Shown here: positions 20,296 to 31,922 of the stretch, one piece after another
How positions within the stretch are numbered: position 1 is the first letter of the stretch
Layout of the letters: the number at the start of each line of letters is the position of its first letter
Translations under genes and position numbers: made by a program
Notes under the pieces: model-generated
What the model was told of the DNA's origin: nothing
Databases searched by the model: none
What the model saw: the letters and a program-made list of their open reading frames with translations, nothing else
Origin: Zychaea mexicana
Taxonomy: Eukaryota; Mucoromycota; Mucoromycetes; Mucorales; Lichtheimiaceae
DNA length: 64,000 nucleotides
Direction: 5' to 3'
Assembly (NCBI RefSeq): GCF_025766255.1
Contig: NW_026516690.1
Location: forward strand, 62,001-126,000

Positions 20296-23200
20296 CCATG
20301 AAGAGACGTTCGATAAATTCGAACTTGACCATGGGAAGAATTTCTTTTGTGATCCAAGTGAGTAGTTTATTATGAATACTTGTGGAAGTAGTGACAGTGT
20401 GGTTGATAAATTCCATGATCAGTAACCCTTGTTGTGTTACAATTGAAAAAGAGAAAAGAATTATTCCCTATGCTGTTGTTATGTATGATTTCACAAATTG
20501 TTCTCTCAGTAGTCATATTTATAGAGGTAACAGAATCTGAATTATGCTCTCGAAAAGGACCCAAAAGGGAAAAAAAAGTTTCGTTGTTGTCAGCAACAGA
20601 CGACGGATGTTGTGATCTGAGTGTCACGAGATCGTACAAAACTTTAATGTGTTGGGTGCGTAAACCTTGATCATATAGTGCACAGTGTAACAGTCCCTTA
20701 CAGGAAATGAACATTTTCTCGCGTCCATGCAAATACAGCTATCATCGATGAAGGGCACATATAAGTTATATTTAGTTGTATGAGCTGGTATTCTACTGAG
20801 AAATCAAGTACAGTATACGTACTGTCCATACATGATTTTGTAGTGATTAATATAAACAGCAAGTATTTAAATCATTCTTATCTGTGCGATGAAGAAAACA
20901 AACCCCATTGTATGATATTATGGAGACTCTGTAGTATGTATCATGCAATGGCGATAGCGTGCTAAAGGCATTATTACTCATTGGCCCAAAACAAAAGTCT
21001 AGATTTTTCGTGTATAGCTGTATACCATTGGCTATATCGTGAGAAACCGTGGAAGCCGGTAAACGAGTTTTGGTTATCTTTTTGTCAACCTTTTCCCTTA
21101 TCTGTTCGATGGAAAATTATCAAATACTAATTTTTTTTTCTAAACTCTCACGAACACAGCAAGTCATTCCGTGAATTCACGATTTTCTCTTAACAAACAA
21201 CTTTTTTGATGCGCTCGCGAAACATTGATCTAACTTTTGCAGTTTTTATGTTTCACATTAAGACATGGCACGCGTAACACATCCCTATCCGTATAGATCG
21301 TTATATGCATCGTCCACAACCAACATTCGGGACAACCATGATTAAAAGAAAAGAGAAACATTCATACGTTTACGAAATAGCATAGCCAATTGCAAGCAAT
21401 GGTGTAATATATTCTATCAGAATATAATGACTTATTCAATGTCATTCAGGATTTCTTATGCATTAAGAGGTCCACGGCGGCGCTTAGCAGCGAGAGCCGG
21501 GTATATATTAGCGTATCCATCATATTACACCAGATATGATGTAGCAGGTCGAACTCTATTATCAATATCGGGTTCTCACCTCGACATACATTGTATGTAC
21601 TCGGTGCCCCGTGAAAAAGACAAGCCTGCACGCGTGGGTCATGATTCAATAGTACTGTGCTGGCGTTGTAGTAATAAGTAGTGAATCACCAAGTCAGAGC
21701 GTAATTACAAAGAAAAGCACTAATAAGCAACCTTTGGAGGTAAGGCGGCGAGGGGCCTGAATAAGGCAGGAGAGTTTCCCAATCCGTGTGTGTAAATAAA
21801 TCAAATAAAGAAGCAGCGTCTAGACGTTCAAACATCGTCTATTGCTGTAATGAAAATCTCGAATAAAAGGAAACGAATCACATCGAAAACTATAGGGTAC
21901 GTATAGAATATGTGGCTCTGCTGTCAAAAGAACACCTTGAAGAGGGGAGGAGTATAGCAACACTTATCAATTGCTAAACAAGGATCAATACTTTTGCTGC
22001 TATGTGCTAGAATACATCATTCATGGTAATGGAAACGGATAATATATATTCATGATAGCCGGGTAAGCTGACTGGAATCAATCGGTTTACTGGGAGCTAT
22101 TAGGCCCATTATCAGCAACCTTCTTCCGCCTCCGGATCATCTTGTTACTATAAGCTTTAGCCGATAAAGCTTTGTATGTTACTGGCTGGTTACTGAAGCA
22201 GCACTACTATGCACTACTGGAATCCAGTACAGCTTTTTACAATGGATCTTAAAAAAATTGCCCGCGACTTTTTATCTTGACAAACTGGAGATAATAAAAG
22301 CTTTATATACCTTATGCTATAATTATCATTGAATAAAAGAATTATCATTTATCAAGCTCGACTTTCTTTGCAGTCACGGAAAACGTTGGTGAGAAGACAG
22401 CTACATATTATCTTTTTCTTTACGCATTATGTAAAGAAAACATTAAATACATCGAAATCCATCAGAAACTTTTTATAATTTACTCTAGAAACATGTGCCA
22501 ATACAAAAGGTGTATTGGAAGAGCATCATTTAGTATAAAGAGTTGTAAGACACACAAATAGTGCTGTAAAAATTCCGAGTCAAACTTTCATGGCTGACAG
22601 ATCGGTTGTTAGTGATATACGATCGCGGCTGTCAAAGTCCCTGATGCCGTGCGTAGCCAAAACCAATTATTGAAAACGTTCTATGTGTTGCTCCTGTCGT
22701 GTCTTTTACTACATGGGTACCAGGACAACGTGTACTCTTAGATGTTCACATATTGCAATCCTGGTAACGTCATCTTGGGTCGGGAATGAAAGTGTATCTC
22801 TGCATATGTAGTAGAATAACACCGTTTCTTGTGAAGACAGCAAAAGGTGTGTAGGGGGATGCACATTGTGAGTAAAGCCCATGTTCTACTTGAATTGTAT
22901 CAATTATATCATAAGCGTGCATTGCATCCGTACAACTCAGTCGTGTTATTGTTTACATCTTACAAGATTACATGAAGCAGCATCTTTACGTCATAGTCAT
23001 CATATCCAACAACTTGCTTAAGAAAAAGGTTACACACAAACCGACTTATTAGCAAAAGAAAGAAGGAGGTAATATACGGGCGGAGGGAGAAGTGTATATT
23101 AGATCTTTGCCGTACATTTCGTCATCCTCGCTAAAATGTTGTTCTAGAATCGATCATGATACATGTATAGCACAGGCGCAAATATGTATCAATGCGTCAG

Positions 23201-23510
23201 TCCGCCTGCATAATGATGTACCTGTCATTGGCAAACAAAAAAAAAAGAAGAAACAGGAGGAAAGTGGGTGGGGGGGGTTGCACAGGCTAAAGGGGAGGAC
23301 TAAAGTTGTTTAAAGAGGAGCTTTTTTTCTCCACATGATAATTATGCTGCTTGTTGATGTGTCTGTGGGGTCTGTGCCAACGATGGTGGATCACGATTGA
23401 AAGTTGTTGCTGCTATTTAATAAGTTTACTAACAACTATCCTGGAGTGGATCGATGATTTATGTCAGTTTGAGAAACTGTCTGTGCATTTCCCTACAAGG
23501 AAGAGAGAGA

Positions 23511-23557
<47 letters not shown>

Positions 23558-24526
23558 ATGTGTAGTAGTCGTATGTATATTAGAGTAACAGTGCTTCATT
23601 CTCAACATTACAGCAAGAAGAGAGAGACAATAAGGAGCAACTAGAATGGTTAAACAAGGATCAAATTCCGCTCGTATGGTTCTAAAGTAGAGGGATAAAT
23701 GGTTTGATTTCCCAATGGCACGACGGACGAAAGGCTGCTGCACGCAAATCATCGGAGAGCAGAATGGGTGTGATGGTTGTAGGGCTGACCACCCACGATC
23801 TTGTTGGCCAATCTCTACACACTTGATTCTACTTGATTTTCCCCTAGTCAGTCCTATCCCGAAAGTGGTCTTTGCACATCGGATGGGTGGTCAATGCATT
23901 GCTAGGAAACAGGCTCTCAATTTCATTGTTTTATTATTAGAGCCCAGCCGCCATTCCTTGGCCCCATTTTTTCCCTTTTTCTAGCGTATGTACACACATT
24001 TCAGTTTGACAGAATATGTTTAGATGGGTGGAATATGATGATGGTTGCGTGGTAATGATTTATTTACGAAAGGGAAAAAGAGACAGTTTGGATATATGAA
24101 AACGAGATAAAAGAGTAAATTTTATACAATACATACAAAGTAGGAATGAATGAATATAAACAGTGGAAGCACGGCTAGAAAGACAATAAGGAGCGAGGTC
24201 TTTTTTTTTTTTGTTCCGGGAAACATTGGCTTCGTTGGTAGTATATGGTTTGCAGAATAAATGTGCTTTTTTAGGTGTGGGACATAATTGGGGTTTGTAG
24301 AGAGAAAGGAGTGAGTGTGGGGGTTTTGGATGACAGAATATATCGAGAAAAGAGAAAAGACTATGTACATTTTTGGGTTGTGGGTGTGTGGAAAAATGAG
24401 AGGGTTGGGGTATGCATTTGACAGGGCGAGGTATGCTTTTCTGGAGAGAAAGTAAAAGGTAGAAATGAAAGGTATGGGGGGGGGCGAACCACAAGAGTGT
24501 GTGGATATAGAGAAGAAGAAAATAAC
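20296..24526. other. Long intergenic region, no gene recognised
   Basis: Over 4 kb between the mpaB-like gene start and the PX-PB1 gene. Short open frames exist, but none has recognisable motifs or convincing splice structure. A T/A-rich character, scattered microsatellites and one long GA tract are seen. The 3' untranslated region of the minus-strand PX-PB1 gene should occupy the right end. Confidence 0.55.
23514..23556. repeat. (GA)n microsatellite
   Basis: About 20 uninterrupted GA units after a slightly imperfect lead-in. It lies in intergenic DNA. Confidence 0.95.
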
Positions 24527-26269
24527 TTAGGCAACACAGCGAAGTGTTACCTTTTCATGACGAACCCAAGCTGAGCCCATGGCGTTCGCCAAGTCCTGTT
24601 CCTTGGCAATCAAGGTTGCGGTGCCACTGGTGCTGTCGACAGAGAACGACGAAGCGGCACTGGTGCTGGACGATGCCGAAGAGCGCGTATCATTGAACAG
24701 CAAGACGAAATCCTTGGGCAGCGAGATGGACGGATCGCTGAACTTTTGAGCAATACGCGCACGCAAGTCGGTCAGGGTGATTGAACGCGGGACTTGGATG
24801 ACAATGATGTTGTCGACGTCGTAAATGACCTTGATCTTGATCAAGCGCAGCGTGGGCGAGGTGGTGGGGCTGGGAGCAACGCTGGTGGCACATGTGCTCT
24901 GGCTGTCGCGGCTGTAGCAGCTGGAGCTTGTGGAGGTGCTGCTGATGATGCTGCTGCTTGTGACCAGGGTGTGGTTGTTGTTGTTGTTGTTGCTGCGAGG
25001 CAAGGGCGGTGGCGGGTATGCACTCGGTGCCGATGATTTCTTGCGCTGCGACCGTCTTGTTGCTGGCTTTCCACCCGTGGGTGTCGACATGGAGGGACGC
25101 GGCTGTTCTGCTGGGAAGGGCATCATCACTGATGTGGGTGACATCATGGGCGAGCCGCGTCGGCAATGCGGGTATTGGTGAGGATGCATCATTGAGGGTG
25201 GAGGAGGTTGCTGCTGTGCGCGACCTGCCCATGGCATGATCATGCTTGCAGCCTGCGTGCACAGGGAAGTGAGGCTGGAGGTCGACACGGTGGGCTCGGG
25301 CTGAGGCGGTGAAAGAGGTGGTGGTGGTGGTGGGTACTGAGAGGTGGTTGAGAGTGCCCGTGCACGCGTGCGGAAGCGTCGCCAAAGCGGTGAAGACGAG
25401 TTTGTTGTTGTGGATGTGGAAGTCTGGTGTTGTGGTTCCACAAAGCTTGGCGAATCCAATGGATGGATGGTGGAATAGGACGACGGCATGACAAGCGGCG
25501 TAGGTGCATTGTTGATCAAGTCCGAATAAGAAGCCGATCTTCTAAGCGATGATGCATAGTCTTCTTGGTGCTTCTGAAAGTGCTGCTGCTGCTGCTGAAA
25601 GTGCTGCTGCTTGTGGTACTGCTGCGTCATGGATGACTGTGAGCGAAGCAAGCGTGAGGTGGTGATGTCGTCTTGCTGCTGCTGCTGTCGCAAGATCTGC
25701 TGCTCTGTGTCTGCTTTCTGCAGACCAAAGAATTCCAACACAACCAAGGATTGCGAGATGGACGGAGGCAGACGAAACAGGGCCTGCATGAATTTATCGA
25801 GCTCTGAGCGTCGCTTTTTGCTGTTGAGCATCAGTCGCTTCCCGTTGTTGAGCTTGGGGATGGCGATGCTATTGCTGTTGCTGTTGCTATTGTTGTTGTT
25901 GTTGTTGCTACTGTTGCTACAGCTCACGTTGTTGGTGGTGTTTTCGAGAGGGCTGCTCAAGAGCCGCGATCCAGCGCGGCTGGCAAGGCTGCGGGTAGTG
26001 GTGGGGAATGCCTCGCGCAGACGCTGGGCAAAGTGACTAAAGTCTTCGTAGCGTCGTGCAATGGTGTAAGGCTGGCGTGCAGCGGGTGCAGAGCGCTTGC
26101 CGACGGGAGAGCCGTTGACAATGCGGATATCGGTCTGCTGTGGGATGACTTGGATGGAAAAGTAGGTCTTTTGGTCGAGCAGCTTCTCATCGATGATGAC
26201 AGCATGCTGTATGGGCGGTGCCAGCTTGATGCCAGGGACGATGCACTTTTTGGTGCTACCAATGGCCAT
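24527..26269 (-). CDS. PX and PB1 domain protein
   Basis: Single-exon gene of 580 residues. The N-terminal PX domain binds membrane phosphoinositides: TYFSIQVIPQ, then ARRYEDFSHFAQRLREAF with the RRYxDF lipid-contact motif, and after an Asn/Ser-rich insertion SELDKFMQALFRLPPSISQS and VLEFFGLQ. The middle is Gln- and Pro-rich with little structure. The C-terminal PB1 domain (about residues 480-580) starts IKIKVIYDVDNIIVIQV, with basic residues in strand 1, and ends VRHEKVTLRCVA. No acidic OPCA motif is obvious, suggesting a type II (basic) PB1. PX plus PB1 recalls the tail of the polarity scaffold Bem1/Scd2, but no SH3 domain is present. A role in polarity or NADPH-oxidase signalling is inference only. 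Confidence 0.85.
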   Translation of the reverse strand: MAIGSTKKCIVPGIKLAPPIQHAVIIDEKLLDQKTYFSIQVIPQQTDIRIVNGSPVGKRSAPAARQPYTIARRYEDFSHFAQRLREAFPTTTRSLASRAGSRLLSSPLENTTNNVSCSNSSNNNNNNSNSNSNSIAIPKLNNGKRLMLNSKKRRSELDKFMQALFRLPPSISQSLVVLEFFGLQKADTEQQILRQQQQQDDITTSRLLRSQSSMTQQYHKQQHFQQQQQHFQKHQEDYASSLRRSASYSDLINNAPTPLVMPSSYSTIHPLDSPSFVEPQHQTSTSTTTNSSSPLWRRFRTRARALSTTSQYPPPPPPLSPPQPEPTVSTSSLTSLCTQAASMIMPWAGRAQQQPPPPSMMHPHQYPHCRRGSPMMSPTSVMMPFPAEQPRPSMSTPTGGKPATRRSQRKKSSAPSAYPPPPLPRSNNNNNNHTLVTSSSIISSTSTSSSCYSRDSQSTCATSVAPSPTTSPTLRLIKIKVIYDVDNIIVIQVPRSITLTDLRARIAQKFSDPSISLPKDFVLLFNDTRSSASSSTSAASSFSVDSTSGTATLIAKEQDLANAMGSAWVRHEKVTLRCVA

Positions 26270-27627
26270 GGTAGAAGTAGAAGAGAATGGGAATGGTGCA
26301 AAAGTGTGGTGGCGATCGAGGCTTATTTATACACTCACACACAAGTGGCATTCCCAAAAATAACACCGGGGGGCCATTCGGGTTAGGAAATCTGACCCAA
26401 AACACCGAAATTATGAAAAGGGGGAGGATAGCAAATCGGAAACGATGCTTTGAGTACTACTAGTTTGTGTGTGGGGGGGGGGAGGGTGTGTGTTGGGGGA
26501 GAGAGAAGCCTTTTAGGGGGGAGGGAGGGAGGGAGGTTGGTCCTGGAACCTGGAATTAAAGTTGTTGAGTGCTCGCTTTGACGTGCATTCCAACCAGGCT
26601 TTCTTTGGCCCTTATACTTGCCCCACCCCAAGAAAAAAAAATAGCTTTCTGGGCCAAGATGCGTCTAAAATAACGCTCACTAAGAGGGACCCTTTTAAGA
26701 AAAAAAAACGAAACCGATGCTGGTTTCTTAGAAAGCTAGGACGGACAGGTCAGAAACTCAACTGACGATCCTTGCGTTAAAGGTGGTCATGGGATCAAAC
26801 TGTCAATTTGCGTGCTTGGGGGGGTGGGAAGGAGAAAGGAATTGATTGATGATAGGGAATGGTGTGCGAGAAGCGGGGCGATTTTGGAGGTTCCAGATCC
26901 TCGATTCCCGAACTTTTTATGGGTCTCCAGTACCTGTCTTTTGTAATGAATGAATGAATGAATGACTGACTGTATGTATGTATGTACTGCTATGGAGTGA
27001 GAGACCAGACAATGCCAACCCACAGCGTGAGAATCCCCATCCCGGCGCGCAATCACAAGAAGAAGCACACCATGGTGAGCATCTTTCATCCTCATCTTTC
27101 GCAAGCACATGTGCATGCGTCATGCACAGCGAGTATCCAACCTTTTTCTTCGTACATGTATTTTCCATGAGCCGATGAATAAGTAATTGTGTACACGAGC
27201 CTGTTTCTATTGCTGCTTGTTGCTGGCGCCATTGAGATCAGAGAGAGAGAGAGTCACTCTTGATATAAGAGAACAGTGTTTGTTACTTTACAGCCACTGC
27301 CATCAAGAAGTTGTACTTTGTGCCACCTTGAAAGACGACATCGGAACTCACCTTTCTTGGGGATAGGTACAGTACAGTACAGTACCGTACAGTACCGTGC
27401 AGAGTGGCAATAACAGCGAATGAGCAGCGAATGTCATGTTTGTCACTGTCTGATCTCCAAGTCTTATTCTTTACTCTCTCTCTCCCCCCCCCTCCTATCT
27501 TTTCATTTCTTGTTGGACAGCCTTTGCCATATATGTAGAAGCGACGCACAGCACGCACACTTTTTGTCTTTTACGATTCTCTGCTGTCTGTCCCACCGTT
27601 CGTTCGCTCGCTTTTTGGCACTCCTTT

Positions 27628-27628
<1 letters not shown>

Positions 27629-27663
<35 letters not shown>
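27629..27663. repeat. (CTG)n microsatellite
   Basis: About 11 uninterrupted CTG units in intergenic DNA. The reverse strand would read CAG. No gene model includes it, so it is not a coding polyglutamine tract. Confidence 0.95.
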
Positions 27664-27665
<2 letters not shown>

Positions 27666-28414
27666 CTTTTGCAAAGGAAGGAAATTGGACGATGATGTGT
27701 CGATGATGTGTATACGTGCTGCATGTATGTACATTGGAACCAGAAGCATGTCCTGTGTGTGCTTTACTCCCTTTTCGAATTTGACACTTTGCTCTTTCTC
27801 TCTCTTAGTACATGTAATAAGCTATTGTTGTACTTTGATTACCATGTGCACCATTCCACCTAGGCCATCTGGGATAAACGATAAACATACTGCTGCCCTT
27901 GTATTATTCAAAGCCGCATTTTTCCATGAACTCCACCTTGGATGGTTCCAAGCAAAAGATTGTCAAAGCGGTAGTACACTGCTACATAACTGATATCAAT
28001 TCCGACGACAACGAATGTATGGCAGCTGTCGTCATCTGCATGCGTTTCTATATTTATAACACACACACACACACTTGATGCATGATAGATAGATAGATAC
28101 CACCACGCTACAACAAATTCATTTCCTAGCACTAAATACTTTTGATCCAAAGGTCATCCAAAGAAACCCCCCCCCTCGGACACAGCAGCCAATTCTCAGA
28201 GCTTAACGATTGACTAGTTATAACATGAAAGCGTCGTGGAGCAAAAGCAAAAAGCAACAAGGAGCATCCTATGCACTGATACGCTTCTTCTTTTTTTTTT
28301 TTTGCTTTTTGTATGTACATAACCGTGGATTTCACCGACAGCTTGTTAGCTTGACGACACAACATACACACATAGAAAGGAACGATGCAATTTCTATATA
28401 GTATAACAGTACAT

Positions 28415-28418
<4 letters not shown>

Positions 28419-28448
<30 letters not shown>
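28419..28448. repeat. (GA)n microsatellite
   Basis: About 14 GA units, uninterrupted, in intergenic DNA. Confidence 0.95.
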
Positions 28449-28450
<2 letters not shown>

Positions 28451-29065
28451 GCGAGCGAGCAAAGAATAGAAAGACGATCCCTGCATGCAGGCCAATGACA
28501 TGAGGAGAAGGATGAAGTGAACAAGAAGTGATGAAGGAGGGGTCGAAAAACGAGGAGTTATGTATACTCAAAGTGTAGAAAGGAACGTTTACCCCGTAAA
28601 TGTAATACCATATGTGCTATGTGGATGCTGTTGCTGCCCTTGGATGTATGTACGGCTAGTTCATTCTGTTTGGTGTTTTTTTTTCCTTTCTTTTGGTGTT
28701 GGACTCATACGACGTTACCACCGTCACTATCATAGCATCATGTCTGATGTGTACTGGTAGCTTCTTTCTCCATCCCGTACATACTCATGCTCTGGGTGCT
28801 TGTCAAAAAATAAATAAATAAATGCTAGGCACGTAGGTCATGGGGAAATCAACTTGTGATATGCACGCATGGTGGGTGACTTGTTGCTCTCAAAATGTGT
28901 GTTGTACTTGTATATAGCTGTCATACCTAGCCTTCTTAAATAGCGCTATCACCAAACCAAATAAAAATAAATATTCACACATAAAACACGCGTGTAGTAC
29001 GCACATTACACATGTTTTAGCTTGTCAGTGGATACTCTTTTTGTAATCTCACGATTTGTGACTCG

Positions 29066-29092
29066 ACACACACACACACACACACACACACA
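29066..29092. repeat. (CA)n microsatellite
   Basis: About 13 CA units, in intergenic DNA. Confidence 0.95.
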
Positions 29093-29416
29093 GATCAGAT
29101 TGTGCAGCACACGAGTGTTCCTTGATGTATGTTTTTATGTGCTATAATTTAGCTTTGCTTTTATTAAAAAGGGATCGCTACGGTATGATACAATGAATAT
29201 GTGAGTGAATCACGAAAATCTCAGCTTCTTCGCTGCTGTAGTGTACATTTAAAAAAAAATGTTGTGAATGCCAGGTGCAATAAGGTTATGGTACATAATG
29301 AGGGCGTGCACGTGTATCTCTCTTCCTAGCCAAAGAAGACTATACCGTATAATATCTACTATCTGATCAGAAGATGGCAAAAAGGTGAGTGGCGATCCAT
29401 TTTTTTTCGTTGTTTG

Positions 29417-29417
<1 letters not shown>

Positions 29418-29444
<27 letters not shown>
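29418..29444. repeat. (CA)n microsatellite
   Basis: About 13 CA units, in intergenic DNA, 350 bp from a similar tract. Confidence 0.95.
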
Positions 29445-29448
<4 letters not shown>

Positions 29449-31922
29449 TCGCTTGTATATTTATGCTGACAAGAGAAAGAACAATCTGTGCAACAATAAT
29501 AACAAACAAGGACTAGTATCATGAGGATGGTACATATGCTTTGGTGTAGCAATCCTCTTGCAGCAATGAAAATGAGCTATGGATCGGTTGTTTTGCTGCT
29601 GGGAAAAAAAAATCAAAGCACTTGCTTGAGATAGCATAGCCTCCTGTAGCTAATCCTACTACTTACTGTTACATTCTTGTATGGACAAACGACAATGATA
29701 GTGATTTAGTCTTCAGCAAGCATTCCATTCGTGTCTTTGTTCTTGTTGCTCCTTTTTATTGTACAAACGAATGCTACAAGATGAGAGAGCAATGTATACA
29801 TACTGTATAGATATCGCAAAGTATATACTGTCTAATTTGGACATATTAGCATACATAACTTAAAATGTTCCTATCAGTATTGAACAATTTTTTTTTTTTT
29901 TTGCGTTCGCAGGATTAGATCCTCATCTGTAAGTTACACAACACAACATCCAGGAGTGCACTTGAGCCGGAGGTCATCCAGTATTGGTAACTTTTTGATA
30001 GAAAAACGGGGGCGCCAAGGGGTCCACCATGATGGCACACCGGGGTGAGTGGGGCGAGGAAGTAGAGTGCTGGGTCCTTCTCACTTTCATTGTATTTATG
30101 TCGCACGATTCGATTTTATTTGTATGTTATCGCGGCCGCCATCGTATAGTTTAGGAACAATTCCCGTCTTCCGATGTTTATCTACTGTCGATGACAATAT
30201 ACTATTTTTACTGTTTTAACCTACCCACAGACGACGATGATGGTACGGATAAACAACAACAGTGCTCAGCCCATGGACAAATAAAGAGCTTTATTTGGGT
30301 GTACAGTAGATTGCTAACCAACATCCGCTGCTACTATTACTGATATGCTGTGCTTCTCTTTATATTCCGTTGTATTCTGTACATACAAGCCAGCTATATA
30401 TATAGAACATTCAGAGAAGCCTGTTAGTCTTCCTTGGCAAAAACAAAAGTTTCGGTTTCAAATGTACATAATAAACTTCTTTCTTTATAGCGTCAAGCAA
30501 GACGGTAGCTGATCCAATTCGTATATATATACACACACACATACTCTGTTGTTTGTTATGTACTGGTAAAACGCAGCAGTACCAATAATGTCAATAATAA
30601 ATAACAGACCTTCTTCTTCCCACGTACATCTAACAGCATTGTTGTGGTTCCCGAGAAATGGGAGGTGACAGAACACCAAAGAACAAGAGAGAACAACCAG
30701 TAGTGACATTGTTGTCATACATATTGAGCAAAAATAGATTGTACTATATCCTCACGCCCTCAGTTATGATGGTTGGTATACGTTCAAGTGCTATATGAGA
30801 ATCTACCAGAAAGGCAAGACAAGGCTGACATTGCTATATATCTTGTGCACTACTTTTTCTCCCGAGGACGGGAGGCGAAGAGTTGGGTAGTCATACTAAC
30901 GATTTACGCGGGAATCGTGTGACCAAACTACGTACATGACCACAGCCGTATTTGCTTTTGACAAGGAAGCAAAGGAGGGTCAGAATCAGGTAGCAGAACA
31001 TATGCGTATTGTTTCTTATTGTATGTACGTGCAAAAGACTCATGATATATCTTGAATGTGCAGTCCAGCCTTTTTCTACGAATTACTCGCTGTACGTGTA
31101 TACCACTTTCTCTTTACAATATAGCAGCAAAAGTACCATTAAGGTACAGTGATGACGATTTAAATTATTGAGAGACCCAGCAGTTTGTAGGGCCCTATGG
31201 GAACCAAAAAAAAAACCACTACTGAAAAGGATAGCCCTAATCCATCTCTAATGCCTTACTTCTAATAGTGTTACACACTTCAAAAAGAACAAAAGACACA
31301 GCGTTCGCTGTTAAAAACCCGTTTATTAGAAACTTGCTACCTCTTTTGCTATGCGGCTTGTGTGGATAAAATAAGCAAGACGAGTGAAAGTACCCAAGGC
31401 CTAACAAGGATTACCACAGCCGGAAGCATGTATAGTTACTACACTCAGTCAGCAACTACTACTACTAAATTCGCTACTTGTTTTTTATACTTTCAGAATT
31501 AGCGTCACAATACTTCCAAACATTAAAGAAGCTAAAAGCTGATGTAGCATTTTAATCTGGTATTGAGGATAAAAAACATAACATTGACGGACAAGAAGAG
31601 CACTATCTTCACAGAATAAAGGACCTATCCAACGCGTTATACAAACTGAGGAAAACACGCCCAATCGTAATAAGAAATACAACAAAGAAATGATCCATGG
31701 TTTCGAAAGCTCTCTTCACGTGCTTCTAGCACATCTCTTTGTAAAAGTCACCACACTATGTATTGTAATATAAAGAAGCGGCTCGTCATCTTGGTGGTGC
31801 TCATAGTCGTCGGTAACTGAAAACGGGCATTTCAGGGCACAGCAAGTTTTGGCTCGGGGTGGGGCAAGCGTGATTTACTACTACCAACTATCTACTCACT
31901 TTCTTGGTATACTTAAAAGAAA

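Larger units (their letters stand above)
26270..31922. other. 5.6-kb gene-poor region with many simple repeats
   Basis: No reliable coding sequence is found on either strand. The region holds G-tracts near 26470-26530, ATGA and TATG repeats near 26945-26990, an imperfect GTACA repeat at 27367-27402, a CTG tract, a GA tract and two CA tracts, and several TATA-like stretches. It separates the divergent PX-PB1 gene and dynactin p62, so it holds both promoters. The length is unusual against the compact spacing elsewhere, and an unrecognised non-coding RNA cannot be ruled out. Confidence 0.55.

Noticed and set aside
21427..21681. Frame of 84 codons in an otherwise empty region, and a possible tRNA-like fold around 21540-21600
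   Set aside because: No tRNA A-box, B-box or acceptor pairing could be made out, and the protein shows no recognisable motif.
23514..29444. Possible CRISPR-like or tandem-gene repeats
   Set aside because: All repeats found are mono- to tetranucleotide microsatellites without spacers; eukaryotic context.
29915..30106. Minus-strand frame with GGPLGAPVFLSKSYQYW, faintly like a CD36-type extracellular domain
   Set aside because: Too short, no supporting motifs or exons nearby, and the family is not expected here.
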